Below, in pieces: positions 26,304-34,553 of a DNA stretch of 64,000 nt. Position 1 is the first letter of the stretch; each line of letters begins with the position of its first letter. The notes under the pieces were generated by a model. The model made no database searches. It saw only the letters and a program-made list of their open reading frames with translations, and was not told the DNA's origin. The stretch spans positions 1-64,000 of the forward strand of contig VXNX01000005.1 in the NCBI GenBank assembly GCA_009840385.1, given 5' to 3'. Both the position numbers and the translations under genes were made by a program. This DNA is from Candidatus Dadabacteria bacterium (GTDB lineage: Bacteria > Desulfobacterota_D > UBA1144 > Nemesobacterales > Nemesobacteraceae).

Positions 26304-26707
26304 TTCAGAACCTCATCGAACTTAAAACCACGGGAAATAATACACAAGCGGAAGAATTATTATAAGGATGTTTCGAAAAAACACCGAATCGGTTGTTCTT
26401 CGAGACCGATCCACCTCTAGTGTTTGGTACTTAGAATTACTTCTGGCTCCAGAGCTTTTTTATGAAGAAGAGGGATACTTTTATTAGAACTGACTGTTGC
26501 GTATTGCCCTAAAATCATTTCATAATTTCTTGACAGTCGTGTGATTCTTCGTATAACCTAGAAGCCGAAATTGACGTTGTTGGAAAAAATGAAGAGGGAA
26601 ATGCGTAAGTCCTTCCTTCAGAAATTCACTTCTGTGTACGACCTTATATCCGACTTAGGATGATCACGAAAGTGCAGAGATCTAAAATCAGGAGGCTAAG
26701 AATTTTT
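26304..26707 (+). other. Divergent intergenic region, about 400 bases
   Basis: A gap between hisA (minus) and the hydrolase gene (plus), AT-richer than its surroundings. Contents seen: a possible minus-strand -10 for hisA at 26359-26364, the plus-strand promoter at 26530-26557, and an AGGAGG at about 26690 before the hydrolase. No RNA gene, hairpin terminator or convincing reading frame was found in the rest. Confidence 0.6.
26530..26557 (+). promoter_or_regulatory. Strong sigma-70 type promoter of the hydrolase lipoprotein gene
   Basis: A consensus TTGACA (26530-26535) and TATAAC (26552-26557) with a 16-base spacer. The leader before the chosen start would be about 145 bases. Confidence 0.7.
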
Positions 26708-28390
26708 ATGAAAGACAATCCATCTTACGCTGTGAATCCGTACCGTGTTTTTATAGTATTTATTTCCTTTATTTTTTTAGCGTGTTTAATGACCGGCTGT
26801 GGAGGTGGTTCGTCAGATGGAAGTTCTCCGCCGGCTGTGAGGGATCTGAATTTCACAACTGCCAATAAGAGTATCCTAGAAGGACATGAAGCAGGAGACT
26901 ATTATGGGGATGTGTATTCCGGAACTTACGAAGCGCCTGACGGCGTATCTATAGATGTGTGGGTCTCCATTCGCAATACGGATGCTCGAACCGGCGTCGG
27001 CACGGTTAACCGTATGGGTGTCGTTATCCAGGGTGGAACGGGCATTGAAGTTGTGCATCTGCTCGGTGGCGACAGAGGGTTGCATACTTTGTGGGTTGCG
27101 ATAAATTACCGCGGGTCAAGCCTTACCAACATCACCCCTCAATGGGAGTGCGCGCCGGGTCCGGAATTTATTTCCTGCCTTAAAGAACACGATACTTTCA
27201 GTAAGATCAACCCCAAGCTTAACGCGCAAGATGCAAACTCCGTAATAAGCTTACTCGCGGACGATAACGCAGAAATTACGGTTGATGGGGCCGTGATGAA
27301 GGTATCGGAGTTTGTGCCTTCCGGAGCTATCCGCTCACCTGTGAATCTTATTACCGATTCATTCGGGGGCGTCGTTGTGAGCTATATGCTCGCCGAAGAA
27401 AACAGACCTGAGCTGCACAATGTCTTTTTTGAACAGGTTACGTCTCCAGGTGAACGTCCCATATCGGATGGTCTTAGCAACGCGGCGCGCATGATGAATG
27501 TTCTTTTCAGCGCCTGTGAAAGCGATACTTCCTGCAGTGCCGACTATCCGGACATACGTACGAATTTCCGTGATTTTATGGACACATATCATTCCAATGC
27601 GATTGAAGTTGACGGTAAGGAAATCTATGCGGGAGGGGCTTTCGACAGGATCGTGGCTAATATAGAAAATGACGAGGTAGGCAGGGCGATAAGATATGTC
27701 GGCGAAATCGCGAACGCGCATAAAGACAGCAGCACTACAATAACCACGGGATATGGACCGCGGGACTATACCAGTCCGCTGGGCGAACAGTCCCGGGAGG
27801 AATATGGTTTCCCTCAGTTAGACAGCGGCGATTGGACTGCTCTTCTTAGAGGCTTTCCAGGCGGGTTTTTCCCCGGAATAACTAACCGGACCGGCATGAT
27901 CTGCTCTTTCGGCATAAACCGGGCTGCCGATCCGGACAGTATCTCCCGTTATGATGTGGTGAAGACAGAAGAACTGCCCGGAGACAGCGGCGGAACGAAA
28001 GAGACGTTCGGCTATGGTTTTCTGGTCGGTTACAAGACTTTTCTGAGCGTGTGTCCGCAGTTAATCGAGCAAACCGGCAGACTCGAGTTGCCGGAGGTCT
28101 CCGGTATAGACGCGAAAAACGTAATTGTCTTTCGCGGGGAACTGGATATAAAGCACTACTTTAGCCAGAATCCGAATCAGGATCAAATCATGGCTTATTT
28201 CACGAATTCGTCGAACCATCGTCGGGTTATCACGCAGAAGTTTCTCGCTCAGAACTCGGGACAGGACAGTAAATGCCTGTTGACTATCCGTCAGAATTTC
28301 TGGAATGCAGACGACACCACTAATCAGAGTCTTGGGGATAATTGCGAGGAAAGCAACAGTTTATCTGCCAGCGGGCTTGCAGGATGGTAA
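26708..28390 (+). CDS. Secreted alpha/beta-hydrolase lipoprotein (proline-iminopeptidase-like)
   Basis: 560 residues from the ATG at 26708, which follows AGGAGG at slightly long spacing; an earlier ATG at 26660 is possible. Signal peptide ends in a lipobox (LMTGC) followed by Gly/Ser, so the protein is a lipoprotein. The nucleophile elbow is ITDSFGGVVVSY (Ser in the GxSxGG-like turn), as in the prolyl aminopeptidase/tripeptidyl aminopeptidase group, and the C-terminal NVIVFRGELD and the His in NHRRVI would complete the triad. Several Cys pairs (CSADY, ECAPG, CLL, NCEE) suggest disulfides. Substrate unknown: peptide or ester hydrolysis outside the inner membrane is likely. Confidence 0.7.
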   Translation: MKDNPSYAVNPYRVFIVFISFIFLACLMTGCGGGSSDGSSPPAVRDLNFTTANKSILEGHEAGDYYGDVYSGTYEAPDGVSIDVWVSIRNTDARTGVGTVNRMGVVIQGGTGIEVVHLLGGDRGLHTLWVAINYRGSSLTNITPQWECAPGPEFISCLKEHDTFSKINPKLNAQDANSVISLLADDNAEITVDGAVMKVSEFVPSGAIRSPVNLITDSFGGVVVSYMLAEENRPELHNVFFEQVTSPGERPISDGLSNAARMMNVLFSACESDTSCSADYPDIRTNFRDFMDTYHSNAIEVDGKEIYAGGAFDRIVANIENDEVGRAIRYVGEIANAHKDSSTTITTGYGPRDYTSPLGEQSREEYGFPQLDSGDWTALLRGFPGGFFPGITNRTGMICSFGINRAADPDSISRYDVVKTEELPGDSGGTKETFGYGFLVGYKTFLSVCPQLIEQTGRLELPEVSGIDAKNVIVFRGELDIKHYFSQNPNQDQIMAYFTNSSNHRRVITQKFLAQNSGQDSKCLLTIRQNFWNADDTTNQSLGDNCEESNSLSASGLAGW

Positions 28391-28445
28391 CCTGATTCTA
28401 GATATGCGGTTAAACAGCAGTTAAGTTCATATTCCAGACTTTCTG

Positions 28446-28451
28446 GATAAT
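28446..28451 (+). promoter_or_regulatory. -10 box directly upstream of the EVE-domain gene
   Basis: GATAAT ends six bases before the ATG at 28458 and no ribosome binding site is present. The predicted start site coincides with the start codon, suggesting a leaderless mRNA. Confidence 0.5.
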
Positions 28452-28457
28452 TGAACT

Positions 28458-28871
28458 ATGAACTACTGGCTTGTTAAATCCGAACCGTTTAAATACTCAT
28501 GGGAGGAATTTCTCCAAGACGGTTGGACCTACTGGGACGGGGTTAGAAACTACCAGGCGAGAAACAACCTCAAGGGTATGAAAAAGGGCGATCTCGCCCT
28601 TTTCTATCACAGCAACAAGGGGCTTGAAGTAGTAGGCATATCCGAGGTTATAAAGGAATACTACCAGGATCCTACTACTGAGGACGAGAGATGGGTCGTA
28701 GTGGACCTGAAGCCCGTGGAAACGCTAAAGACCCCCGTATCTCTTAAGCAGATAAAAAGCGACGAAAGACTCAAGGATATCTCTCTTGTAAGGCAGAGCA
28801 GGCTTTCAGTCATGGGGATTGAGAAGAAGCATTTCGACACGATAGTCGAGCTTGGAAGAAAAAGCGCATGA
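28458..28871 (+). CDS. EVE-domain protein (thymocyte nuclear protein 1-like)
   Basis: 137 residues forming one EVE domain, a PUA-like fold that binds modified bases in nucleic acids. Diagnostic segments: YWLVKSEPFKYSWEEF at the N-terminus, TYWDGVRNYQARNNLKGMKKGD, and ALFYHSNKG. The aromatic residues of the modified-base pocket are in place. Bacterial EVE proteins are often linked to modified-DNA restriction or to tRNA/rRNA quality, but no such gene is adjacent here. It stands alone between the hydrolase and rng. Confidence 0.92.
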   Translation: MNYWLVKSEPFKYSWEEFLQDGWTYWDGVRNYQARNNLKGMKKGDLALFYHSNKGLEVVGISEVIKEYYQDPTTEDERWVVVDLKPVETLKTPVSLKQIKSDERLKDISLVRQSRLSVMGIEKKHFDTIVELGRKSA

Positions 28872-28998
28872 CTCCCGCGATAATTCGTAAAAACCCCTTG
28901 CTCTCGGTGAGACGCTGAACACAAGTTTAATTGCCTTACAACCGGCTTAATTCTTCCATATTAGGTACTTACGGTTATGCTTACCTAGATAACTGGTT

Positions 28999-29004
28999 TA
29001 TATT
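28999..29004 (+). promoter_or_regulatory. -10-like box close to the rng start
   Basis: TATATT ends ten bases before the rng ATG (an alternative TATTTT ends eight before it). No Shine-Dalgarno sequence is seen. This fits the short-leader pattern of prfA and the EVE gene. Confidence 0.4.
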
Positions 29005-29014
29005 TTAACGTTCC

Positions 29015-30508
29015 ATGCATACCCAACTCATCATCAACTCGCTTTTTAACGAGACGAGAATAGCGGTTTTGGAGAAAAGCAGGCTGAGCGAGCTTTTCAT
29101 CGAAAGGAAGTCCAATTCCCCAATGGTGGGGAACATCTACAAGGGGAAAGTTGAAAAGATAGTCCCCGGAGTGCAGGCGGCGTTTGTAGGCATGGGGAAT
29201 GGCAGGTCTGGGTTTCTCTCCGCCGAGGATGTGTATGAGGAATCGCTGAGCGAGCTTTTTCTTGAAGAGGAAGAGACCGCAAAGTCTTCAAGAAAAAACC
29301 ACCAGCCAATACAGGACGTGCTGCGACAGGGTCAGGAAGTGATGGTTCAGGTCACAAAGGAACCCACCAGGAACAAGGGTCCCAAGCTTACCTCTCACGT
29401 CGGGATACCGGGCAAGTACCTTGTTCTGCTTCCCGGGTCGGATTCGATTAACGTATCCCGCAAAATAACGGACAGAAAAAGCAGGAAGAGATTTTCCGAG
29501 ATAATGCGGAATAAGCCCGAGGACGTGGGCTTTATAGTTAGAACGGCGTGCATGGGTGCGGACGAGAAGGATATCAGGACCGAGATGAGGGCGCTTGTGA
29601 GAAAGTGGAGAAGGATAAGGAAAAAATATGAAGACTCGAAAGTCCCGGGCGTGATATACGAAGAAGCCGACAGTTACATCAGGGTTGTGAGGGACTTGAT
29701 GGGGAACGGTCTTAAAAAAGTTGTCGTTGACTCCCGTAAAGCCCATGGTCAGATCACCAAGTATTTTTCCGACAAGATTAAGAAGGATGACTTCAAAGTC
29801 GATATGTACGATAAAAAAGAGCCCATATTCGACAGGTACGGAATTGAGAGCCAGATAGAAAAAATGTACAGAAAAAAGGTCTGGATGAAGTCCGGCGGGT
29901 ACCTGATCATAGACGAGGCCGAGGGGCTTACAGTGATAGACGTTAACTCGGGGAAGCTTGTCGGAGAGGAATTTCAGAAAAAAACGATAATGAAGACAAA
30001 CGAAGAAGCGGCAGTCGAATCTGCAAGGCAGATAAGGCTTCGCAATCTGGTTGGAATCATAGTTATCGATTTCATAGACATGCAGACCGCCAGATCCAGA
30101 AAGAAAATAGAGTCGCTTTTCGCCGCCGAGATGAAAAAGGACAAGGCGAGAAGCACGATTCAGGAAATATCATCTTTCGGCGTAATCCAGCTTACCAGAC
30201 GCAGGGTTAGGGAAAGCGTGCTTTCCGACCTGACCGAACCCTGCGATATCTGCGAGGGAAGCGGAAGGATAAAATCGATATACACCACCTGTTATGAAAT
30301 ACTGAGGGATATTGATCAATGGACAAAGGAAAGCGCTGAAGGACCGCTTGTCGTGCACGCCAACAAAAAAGTTATATCTACGCTCAGAGGAATAGAGGGA
30401 AGGTCTATAAGAAAAATCCAGCGGGAGAGAGGAATCAAGATAAAGTTCAAATCAGACAACGAGCTTCTCGAGAAGTTCACCATTTCCAGAGAGAGGAGTT
30501 CGGGTTAG
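29015..30508 (+). CDS. rng: Ribonuclease G/E family endoribonuclease
   Basis: 497 residues, the size of RNase G (RNase E's long disordered tail is absent). N-terminal S1 domain: VGNIYKGKVEKIVPGVQAAF. Catalytic Asp residues lie in VIDVNSGK and IIVIDFIDM, and the zinc-link cysteines in CDICEGSGR. RNase G processes the 5' end of 16S rRNA and turns over mRNAs. Finding it with rny in the same 64 kb shows the organism has both main endoribonuclease types. Methylmalonyl-CoA epimerase follows after 18 bases. Confidence 0.95.
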   Translation: MHTQLIINSLFNETRIAVLEKSRLSELFIERKSNSPMVGNIYKGKVEKIVPGVQAAFVGMGNGRSGFLSAEDVYEESLSELFLEEEETAKSSRKNHQPIQDVLRQGQEVMVQVTKEPTRNKGPKLTSHVGIPGKYLVLLPGSDSINVSRKITDRKSRKRFSEIMRNKPEDVGFIVRTACMGADEKDIRTEMRALVRKWRRIRKKYEDSKVPGVIYEEADSYIRVVRDLMGNGLKKVVVDSRKAHGQITKYFSDKIKKDDFKVDMYDKKEPIFDRYGIESQIEKMYRKKVWMKSGGYLIIDEAEGLTVIDVNSGKLVGEEFQKKTIMKTNEEAAVESARQIRLRNLVGIIVIDFIDMQTARSRKKIESLFAAEMKKDKARSTIQEISSFGVIQLTRRRVRESVLSDLTEPCDICEGSGRIKSIYTTCYEILRDIDQWTKESAEGPLVVHANKKVISTLRGIEGRSIRKIQRERGIKIKFKSDNELLEKFTISRERSSG

Positions 30509-30526
30509 CCTAGGGGGGCGTTTCAA

Positions 30527-30949
30527 TTGAGTAAAGACGGATCTCTTTATCACGTGGCGATCGCCGTAAAGGATATCGAAAAGGCCGAGGATATTTACTC
30601 GAAATTGCTCGGTCTTCAGGTAGTCCACAGAGAGGATGTGGTCAACTATGGGGTTAAAACGTCAATGCTTTGCTCCGAGTCTGGAGGTGGTACTGCGATA
30701 GAGCTTATCGAACCTTTAGATGAGAATTCCCCGATTTCGGAATTCCTGAAAAAAAGAGGGGAGGGAGTTCATCACATCTGTTTTCTTGTGGACGATGTAG
30801 AGTCTTCTCTCCGGGCCCTAGAAAAAGAAGGAGTCAGGCTTATTGATGAACATCCGAGGCCGGGGTCTTACAACTGTAAAGTCGCCTTCATACATCCCAA
30901 GTCAATGAACGGAGTGCTGGTTGAACTTGCGGAGAAGATAAAGGGCTGA
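30527..30949 (+). CDS. mce: Methylmalonyl-CoA epimerase
   Basis: 140 residues, VOC (glyoxalase-like) fold. It interconverts (R)- and (S)-methylmalonyl-CoA in propionyl-CoA breakdown or in the reverse path. Family features: YHVAIAVKDIEKAEDIYSKL with the metal His, VHHICFLVDDVE with another, and the C-terminal GVLVELAEK with the metal Glu. It starts at a TTG (30527) with GGGGGG-like sequence upstream. It follows rng closely and may ride on the same mRNA. The mutase is not in this window. Confidence 0.92.
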   Translation: MSKDGSLYHVAIAVKDIEKAEDIYSKLLGLQVVHREDVVNYGVKTSMLCSESGGGTAIELIEPLDENSPISEFLKKRGEGVHHICFLVDDVESSLRALEKEGVRLIDEHPRPGSYNCKVAFIHPKSMNGVLVELAEKIKG

Positions 30950-30964
30950 GGAGAAGGTCTTTGA

Positions 30965-31144
30965 TCAGGTGTCGCTTTGTTTCTCTTCTTTATTGTCCGA
31001 GTCGTCGTCTTTTAGAGATTTTCTGAACCCGCTTATTCCCTTGCCGAGAGAAGACCCCAGATCTCCAAGCCTGCTCGGACCGAAGATTATGAGCAGGATT
31101 GCCAGTATCAGGATTAATTCCCATATGCCGAATTGCCCGAACAT
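30965..31144 (-). CDS. tatA: Sec-independent translocase subunit TatA
   Basis: 59 residues from the ATG at 31144 ([14 protein letters not shown]). A single N-terminal membrane helix, then the hinge [10 protein letters not shown] and an amphipathic helix ([15 protein letters not shown]) with an acidic/lysine tail: the TatA layout. TatA forms the pore for folded twin-arginine substrates. tatC is not adjacent, so this looks like a solitary gene. It converges on mce. Confidence 0.92.
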   Translation of the reverse strand: MFGQFGIWELILILAILLIIFGPSRLGDLGSSLGKGISGFRKSLKDDDSDNKEEKQSDT

Positions 31145-31292
31145 AGCAAGGGAATGATACACGAATACTGACGCTTCTCAAGTATTTTCAGGATGATACT
31201 CTGAATTTACGGATATTAAGTCTGTGTGGATGGATGAATTGAGATTGACATTCTATGTTTTGAATGCATGATCTCCACTGGAAAAGCACGCA

Positions 31293-31520
31293 ATGAACCT
31301 TCTGTATATGGAAAGAGCGCTTGAAACCATGCTCATAAAAGCAGTTTCGCGGTTTTCGTCTGTGCTTGTGAGCGGACCGCGTCAGTACGGCAAAACGACC
31401 CCGTTGCAGCAGTTGTTCGAAAGTAGCTGTCTTTATGTCTTCTTTGAGTTGCCTGACATCCGCGGCGGAGAGCTTCACCACGTACAGATGGGCCGGCCTG
31501 TAGTAACGCCATGCGGGTGA
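31293..31520 (+). pseudogene. Truncated AAA_14/DUF4143-type ATPase fragment
   Basis: About 60 residues resemble the N-terminus of the common AAA_14-DUF4143 ATPases: MERALETMLIKAVSRFSSVL, then the Walker A loop SGPRQYGKTT, then YVFFELPDIR. Full proteins are about 380-450 residues. Here the similarity stops near 31470 and the frame ends at 31520, ten bases into the next gene. This looks like the stump left when the GC-rich cassette was inserted or the rest deleted. A TTGACA at 31245-31250 with CATGAT 16 bases on could be the old promoter. Confidence 0.65.
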
Positions 31521-32506
31521 TCACGGGAGCGAGCGGCCATATCGGTGGCGTGCTTGCGCGGGCCCTGGTCGGACGGCGCGACACCTGCCCGGTCCGCGCG
31601 ATATTCCGCAGGGGGCAGGGCACCGCCGCGGATCTTGACGTCGAGTGGGTCAACGGTGACATTCTGGACAAGGAATCGCTGGTTACTGCCTTCACGGGTG
31701 CGGAAGTCGTCTTCCATCTGGCTGCGATGGTCTCGCTCGACCCCGGCAGGGCGAAAGAAGTCCATACCACGAATGTTTCAGGCACGCGTAACGTTGTCGA
31801 GGCCGCCCTTGAATGTGGCGTGAGGCGGCTCGTTCACTTTTCCTCGATTCAGGCCTACAACCAATACCCACTTGACGAAGTTCTCGATGAGAGCCGCGGT
31901 TCCGCCGATGGCTCGCGGCACGATGCCTATGACCGGTCGAAAGCCGCTGGCGAGGTGGAAATTCGCCGCGGCATCGATCGCGGTCTGGATGCCGTAATCC
32001 TTAATCCGACCGGAGTGATCGGCCCTTTCGACGGCGGGCCTTCCCATATGGGACAGTTTTTCCTCGACCTGCACCGGAGGAAAATTCCCGCGCAGGTCGC
32101 GGGCGGCTTTGATGTGGTCGATGTGCGCGATGTCGTTGATACTGCGGTAGCCGCCGAGACGCAAGCGAAGTGTGGCGAGAACTACCTCCTGTCAGGCGGT
32201 TGGCATTCCATGCGCAATCTGGCGCTGATGTCTCAGCAAGTGACCGGGGTGAAAGTGCCCCGTCTCGTGTTACCCATGTTCGTGGCTCGATTCTGGGCGC
32301 CTTTCCAGGTCATTTTGGACCGTAGTCGCGGGCGTCGGCTCCTGTATACGCCGGCTGCGCTACGCGCCATGAGTGGCAGCAACCGTCGGATATCCAGTGC
32401 CAAGGCGCAGGCGGAACTCGGGTTCAGGTCGCGTCCCTTGGCGGATTCGGTGAGGGACACTTATCGATGGTTTGACGAGCGGGGCATGCTCGGCGAGAAT
32501 GGGTAA
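31511..32506 (+). CDS. 3beta-hydroxysteroid dehydrogenase-like extended SDR
   Basis: 331 residues. NAD(P)-binding Rossmann start ITGASGHIGGVLARAL, then VFHLAAMVSLDP, the catalytic Ser in VHFSSIQAYN and the YDRSKAAGE (YxxxK) motif: an extended short-chain dehydrogenase/reductase. The DVRDVVDTAVAA and YLLSGGWHSMRNLA segments are typical of the 3beta-HSD/sterol-dehydrogenase-like group. The natural partner is the steroid 5-alpha-reductase family gene one base downstream. Visibly richer in GCC/CGC/GGC codons than neighbouring genes. Substrate unproven; it may act on another terpenoid or on flavonoid-like alcohols. Confidence 0.75.
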   Translation: MRVITGASGHIGGVLARALVGRRDTCPVRAIFRRGQGTAADLDVEWVNGDILDKESLVTAFTGAEVVFHLAAMVSLDPGRAKEVHTTNVSGTRNVVEAALECGVRRLVHFSSIQAYNQYPLDEVLDESRGSADGSRHDAYDRSKAAGEVEIRRGIDRGLDAVILNPTGVIGPFDGGPSHMGQFFLDLHRRKIPAQVAGGFDVVDVRDVVDTAVAAETQAKCGENYLLSGGWHSMRNLALMSQQVTGVKVPRLVLPMFVARFWAPFQVILDRSRGRRLLYTPAALRAMSGSNRRISSAKAQAELGFRSRPLADSVRDTYRWFDERGMLGENG

Positions 32507-32507
32507 G

Positions 32508-33269
32508 ATGGCCGAGGAACAACTTCACAGCGTGGTGGTATGGGCGGTCATTGCCGCAGCCGTCCTGACGTTTCCGTATCTGCTCCGTAAAACCGCGCCC
32601 TATGGCCGTCATTACGCAGGTGCAGGCTGGGGGCCGCACATTTCCAGCAGGCTTGGCTGGATTATAATGGAACTGCCGGCAGTTGTCGTCTTCCTCGCCG
32701 TCTACTTCAACGGGAAGGCCGCATACCAAATCGTGCCGCTGCTCTTTCTAGTCATGTGGCAGAGCCACTATCTGAACCGGACGTTCATTTACCCGTTTCG
32801 GATCCGGCAGAGGGGGCGGAAGACGCCGTTGCTGGTGGTCGGGTCAGGTTTTTTCTTCAATGTGATTAACGCCTACGTCAATGCCCGATTCATTTCGGAA
32901 TTCGGCGAGTACGCCATTGAATGGCTTGTTGACCCTCGTTTCCTGATCGGCGTCGGGATTTTTCTAGGCGGGATTGCTCTCAACCTCCACGCCGATAATA
33001 TCCTCATTCGTCTACGCAGACCGGGTGAGACCGGTTACGTAGTTCCGGAGGGTGGAGGGTTTCGCCTTGTCTCGTGTCCGAATTATCTAGGCGAAATCCT
33101 CGAGTGGGCCGGCTGGGCACTCGCGACGTGGTCGTTGAGCGGCCTTGCCTTCTTGCTGTTCACCTCTGCCAATCTCGTTCCCAGAGCACGCAGCAACCAT
33201 CGATGGTATGTAAAAACTTTCAGGGGTTATCCGCCGCGCCGCAAGGCTCTGATACCGGGCATTTATTGA
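32508..33269 (+). CDS. Steroid 5-alpha-reductase family membrane protein (3-oxo-5-alpha-steroid 4-dehydrogenase-like)
   Basis: 253 residues from the ATG at 32508 (32499 is an alternative inside the previous stop region). About six membrane helices. The C-terminal half carries the family signature: LNLHADNILIRLRRPGETGY, then FRLVSCPNYLGEILEWAGWA, then HRWYVKTFRGYPPRRKALIP, which closely parallels mammalian SRD5A1 NADPH-site and C-terminal motifs. Such enzymes reduce the delta-4 double bond of 3-oxo steroids. With two SDRs flanking it, a role in sterol or steroid ring-A saturation is a reasonable hypothesis. High GC codon use, shared with both neighbours, suggests lateral acquisition. Confidence 0.85.
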   Translation: MAEEQLHSVVVWAVIAAAVLTFPYLLRKTAPYGRHYAGAGWGPHISSRLGWIIMELPAVVVFLAVYFNGKAAYQIVPLLFLVMWQSHYLNRTFIYPFRIRQRGRKTPLLVVGSGFFFNVINAYVNARFISEFGEYAIEWLVDPRFLIGVGIFLGGIALNLHADNILIRLRRPGETGYVVPEGGGFRLVSCPNYLGEILEWAGWALATWSLSGLAFLLFTSANLVPRARSNHRWYVKTFRGYPPRRKALIPGIY

Positions 33270-33291
33270 TTGACAGGCGTAAGGAGTACCA

Positions 33292-34395
33292 ATGATTGAA
33301 ATGACCGATCGAGCCTTTGGGCCGCATGGCCCCGTCCTTGTCACCGGGGGGAATGGATACATTGGGTCATGGCTGGTCAAGAGACTCCTCGAACTTGGTC
33401 ACGACGTACACGCGACGGTCCGTGATCTGACTGATCCGAAGGAGACCTCGCATCTCGAGGCTATTGCCACGGATTTGCCTGGCTCCTTATCGCTCTATGG
33501 GGCCGAGTTGTTGGACCCGGCGGGATTCGACTGCGCGATGGTTGGATGCGAGGTGGTTTTCCACACTGCGTCCCCGACCATTGGCCGGGGAGTCAGGGAT
33601 CCCATGCGTGTTCTCATCGAGCCTGCAACCTGCGGGACTCGGAATGTCCTCGAAGCGGTTAACCGATGCCTGTCGGTACGCCGGGTGGTCTTGACCTCCA
33701 GCGTCTCCGCTATCTACGGAGACGCCATTGAGATGGCCGAAACGGAGGAGAGATGTTTCAACGAGAACCACTGGAACGAGACCAGCACCGAAAGCCACCA
33801 GCCGTATTCATACTCGAAGGTGCTCGCCGAACGGCTGGCGTGGGAGATCGCAGGGTCACAGGATCGCTGGGACTTGGTCGTTGTCAACCCGGGTCTTGTC
33901 CTCGGGCCTGCGCTAAGTCCCCACGCGACTTCCGAAAGTGTACGAATCATCCGCGACTTCGGCACTGGCTTCTACCGGCTAGGCGTGCCGAAGGGGGAGT
34001 TGGGGATCGTCGACGTGCGGGATGTGGCGGACGCGCATATACAGGCGGCCATGAAGGCAGAGTCCACCGGGCGGTACATCCTCGTCGCTGAGACACTGAG
34101 CTTGCAGGAAATCGCCGCGATTCTCCGCGGCCATTTCGGTGGCGGCTTTCCGTTCCCGCGTCGCGTGTTGCCGAACTTTGTCGCGGTGTTGCTCGCTCCG
34201 CTGGCGGGACTCAAGCGTGCCGAGGTCCGGCGAAACGTCGGCTACCCGCTCAGATTCGACAATCGGCGTGCGACGACTCATTTGGGAATGAAATTCCGAC
34301 CCGCTTCAGTGGCAATAGTGGATCACTTCCAACAGCTTATCGACGATGATCTGGTGGGGTCACGGCGAAAGTCCCAAGCGAAGAGAAAAGCATGA
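33292..34395 (+). CDS. DFR/3beta-HSD-like extended SDR
   Basis: 367 residues. Rossmann motif VLVTGGNGYIGSWLVKRLLE, VFHTASPT, catalytic Ser in VVLTSSVSAIYG, and YSYSKVLAE (YxxxK): the dihydroflavonol-4-reductase-like branch of extended SDRs, whose members reduce ketones on flavonoids, sterols or isoprenoids. The long mid-loop ENHWNETSTESHQPYS is typical. It lies 22 bases after the 5-alpha-reductase-like gene and completes the three-gene cassette. The Lys/Arg-rich tail (SRRKSQAKRKA) is unusual. Function inferred from neighbours only. Confidence 0.72.
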   Translation: MIEMTDRAFGPHGPVLVTGGNGYIGSWLVKRLLELGHDVHATVRDLTDPKETSHLEAIATDLPGSLSLYGAELLDPAGFDCAMVGCEVVFHTASPTIGRGVRDPMRVLIEPATCGTRNVLEAVNRCLSVRRVVLTSSVSAIYGDAIEMAETEERCFNENHWNETSTESHQPYSYSKVLAERLAWEIAGSQDRWDLVVVNPGLVLGPALSPHATSESVRIIRDFGTGFYRLGVPKGELGIVDVRDVADAHIQAAMKAESTGRYILVAETLSLQEIAAILRGHFGGGFPFPRRVLPNFVAVLLAPLAGLKRAEVRRNVGYPLRFDNRRATTHLGMKFRPASVAIVDHFQQLIDDDLVGSRRKSQAKRKA

Positions 34396-34553
34396 CGGCT
34401 TGCCCGGATCTCCCTGGGTGTCGGGGTATGTATTGCACGCTGTTGACACGTGACTTCCTCTTGGCCGCGGTGCGGTGGCTCTGCCCTTCGCGCAACTTTG
34501 ACCACTTAGTTCTGCCTAGGGCTGTCTGCCCACGCATGGCAGTTGCTTTCGGG

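Noticed and set aside
31188-31481. Minus-strand frame over the ATPase fragment
   Set aside because: The plus strand clearly shows a Walker A motif of a known family, so the minus frame is a shadow.
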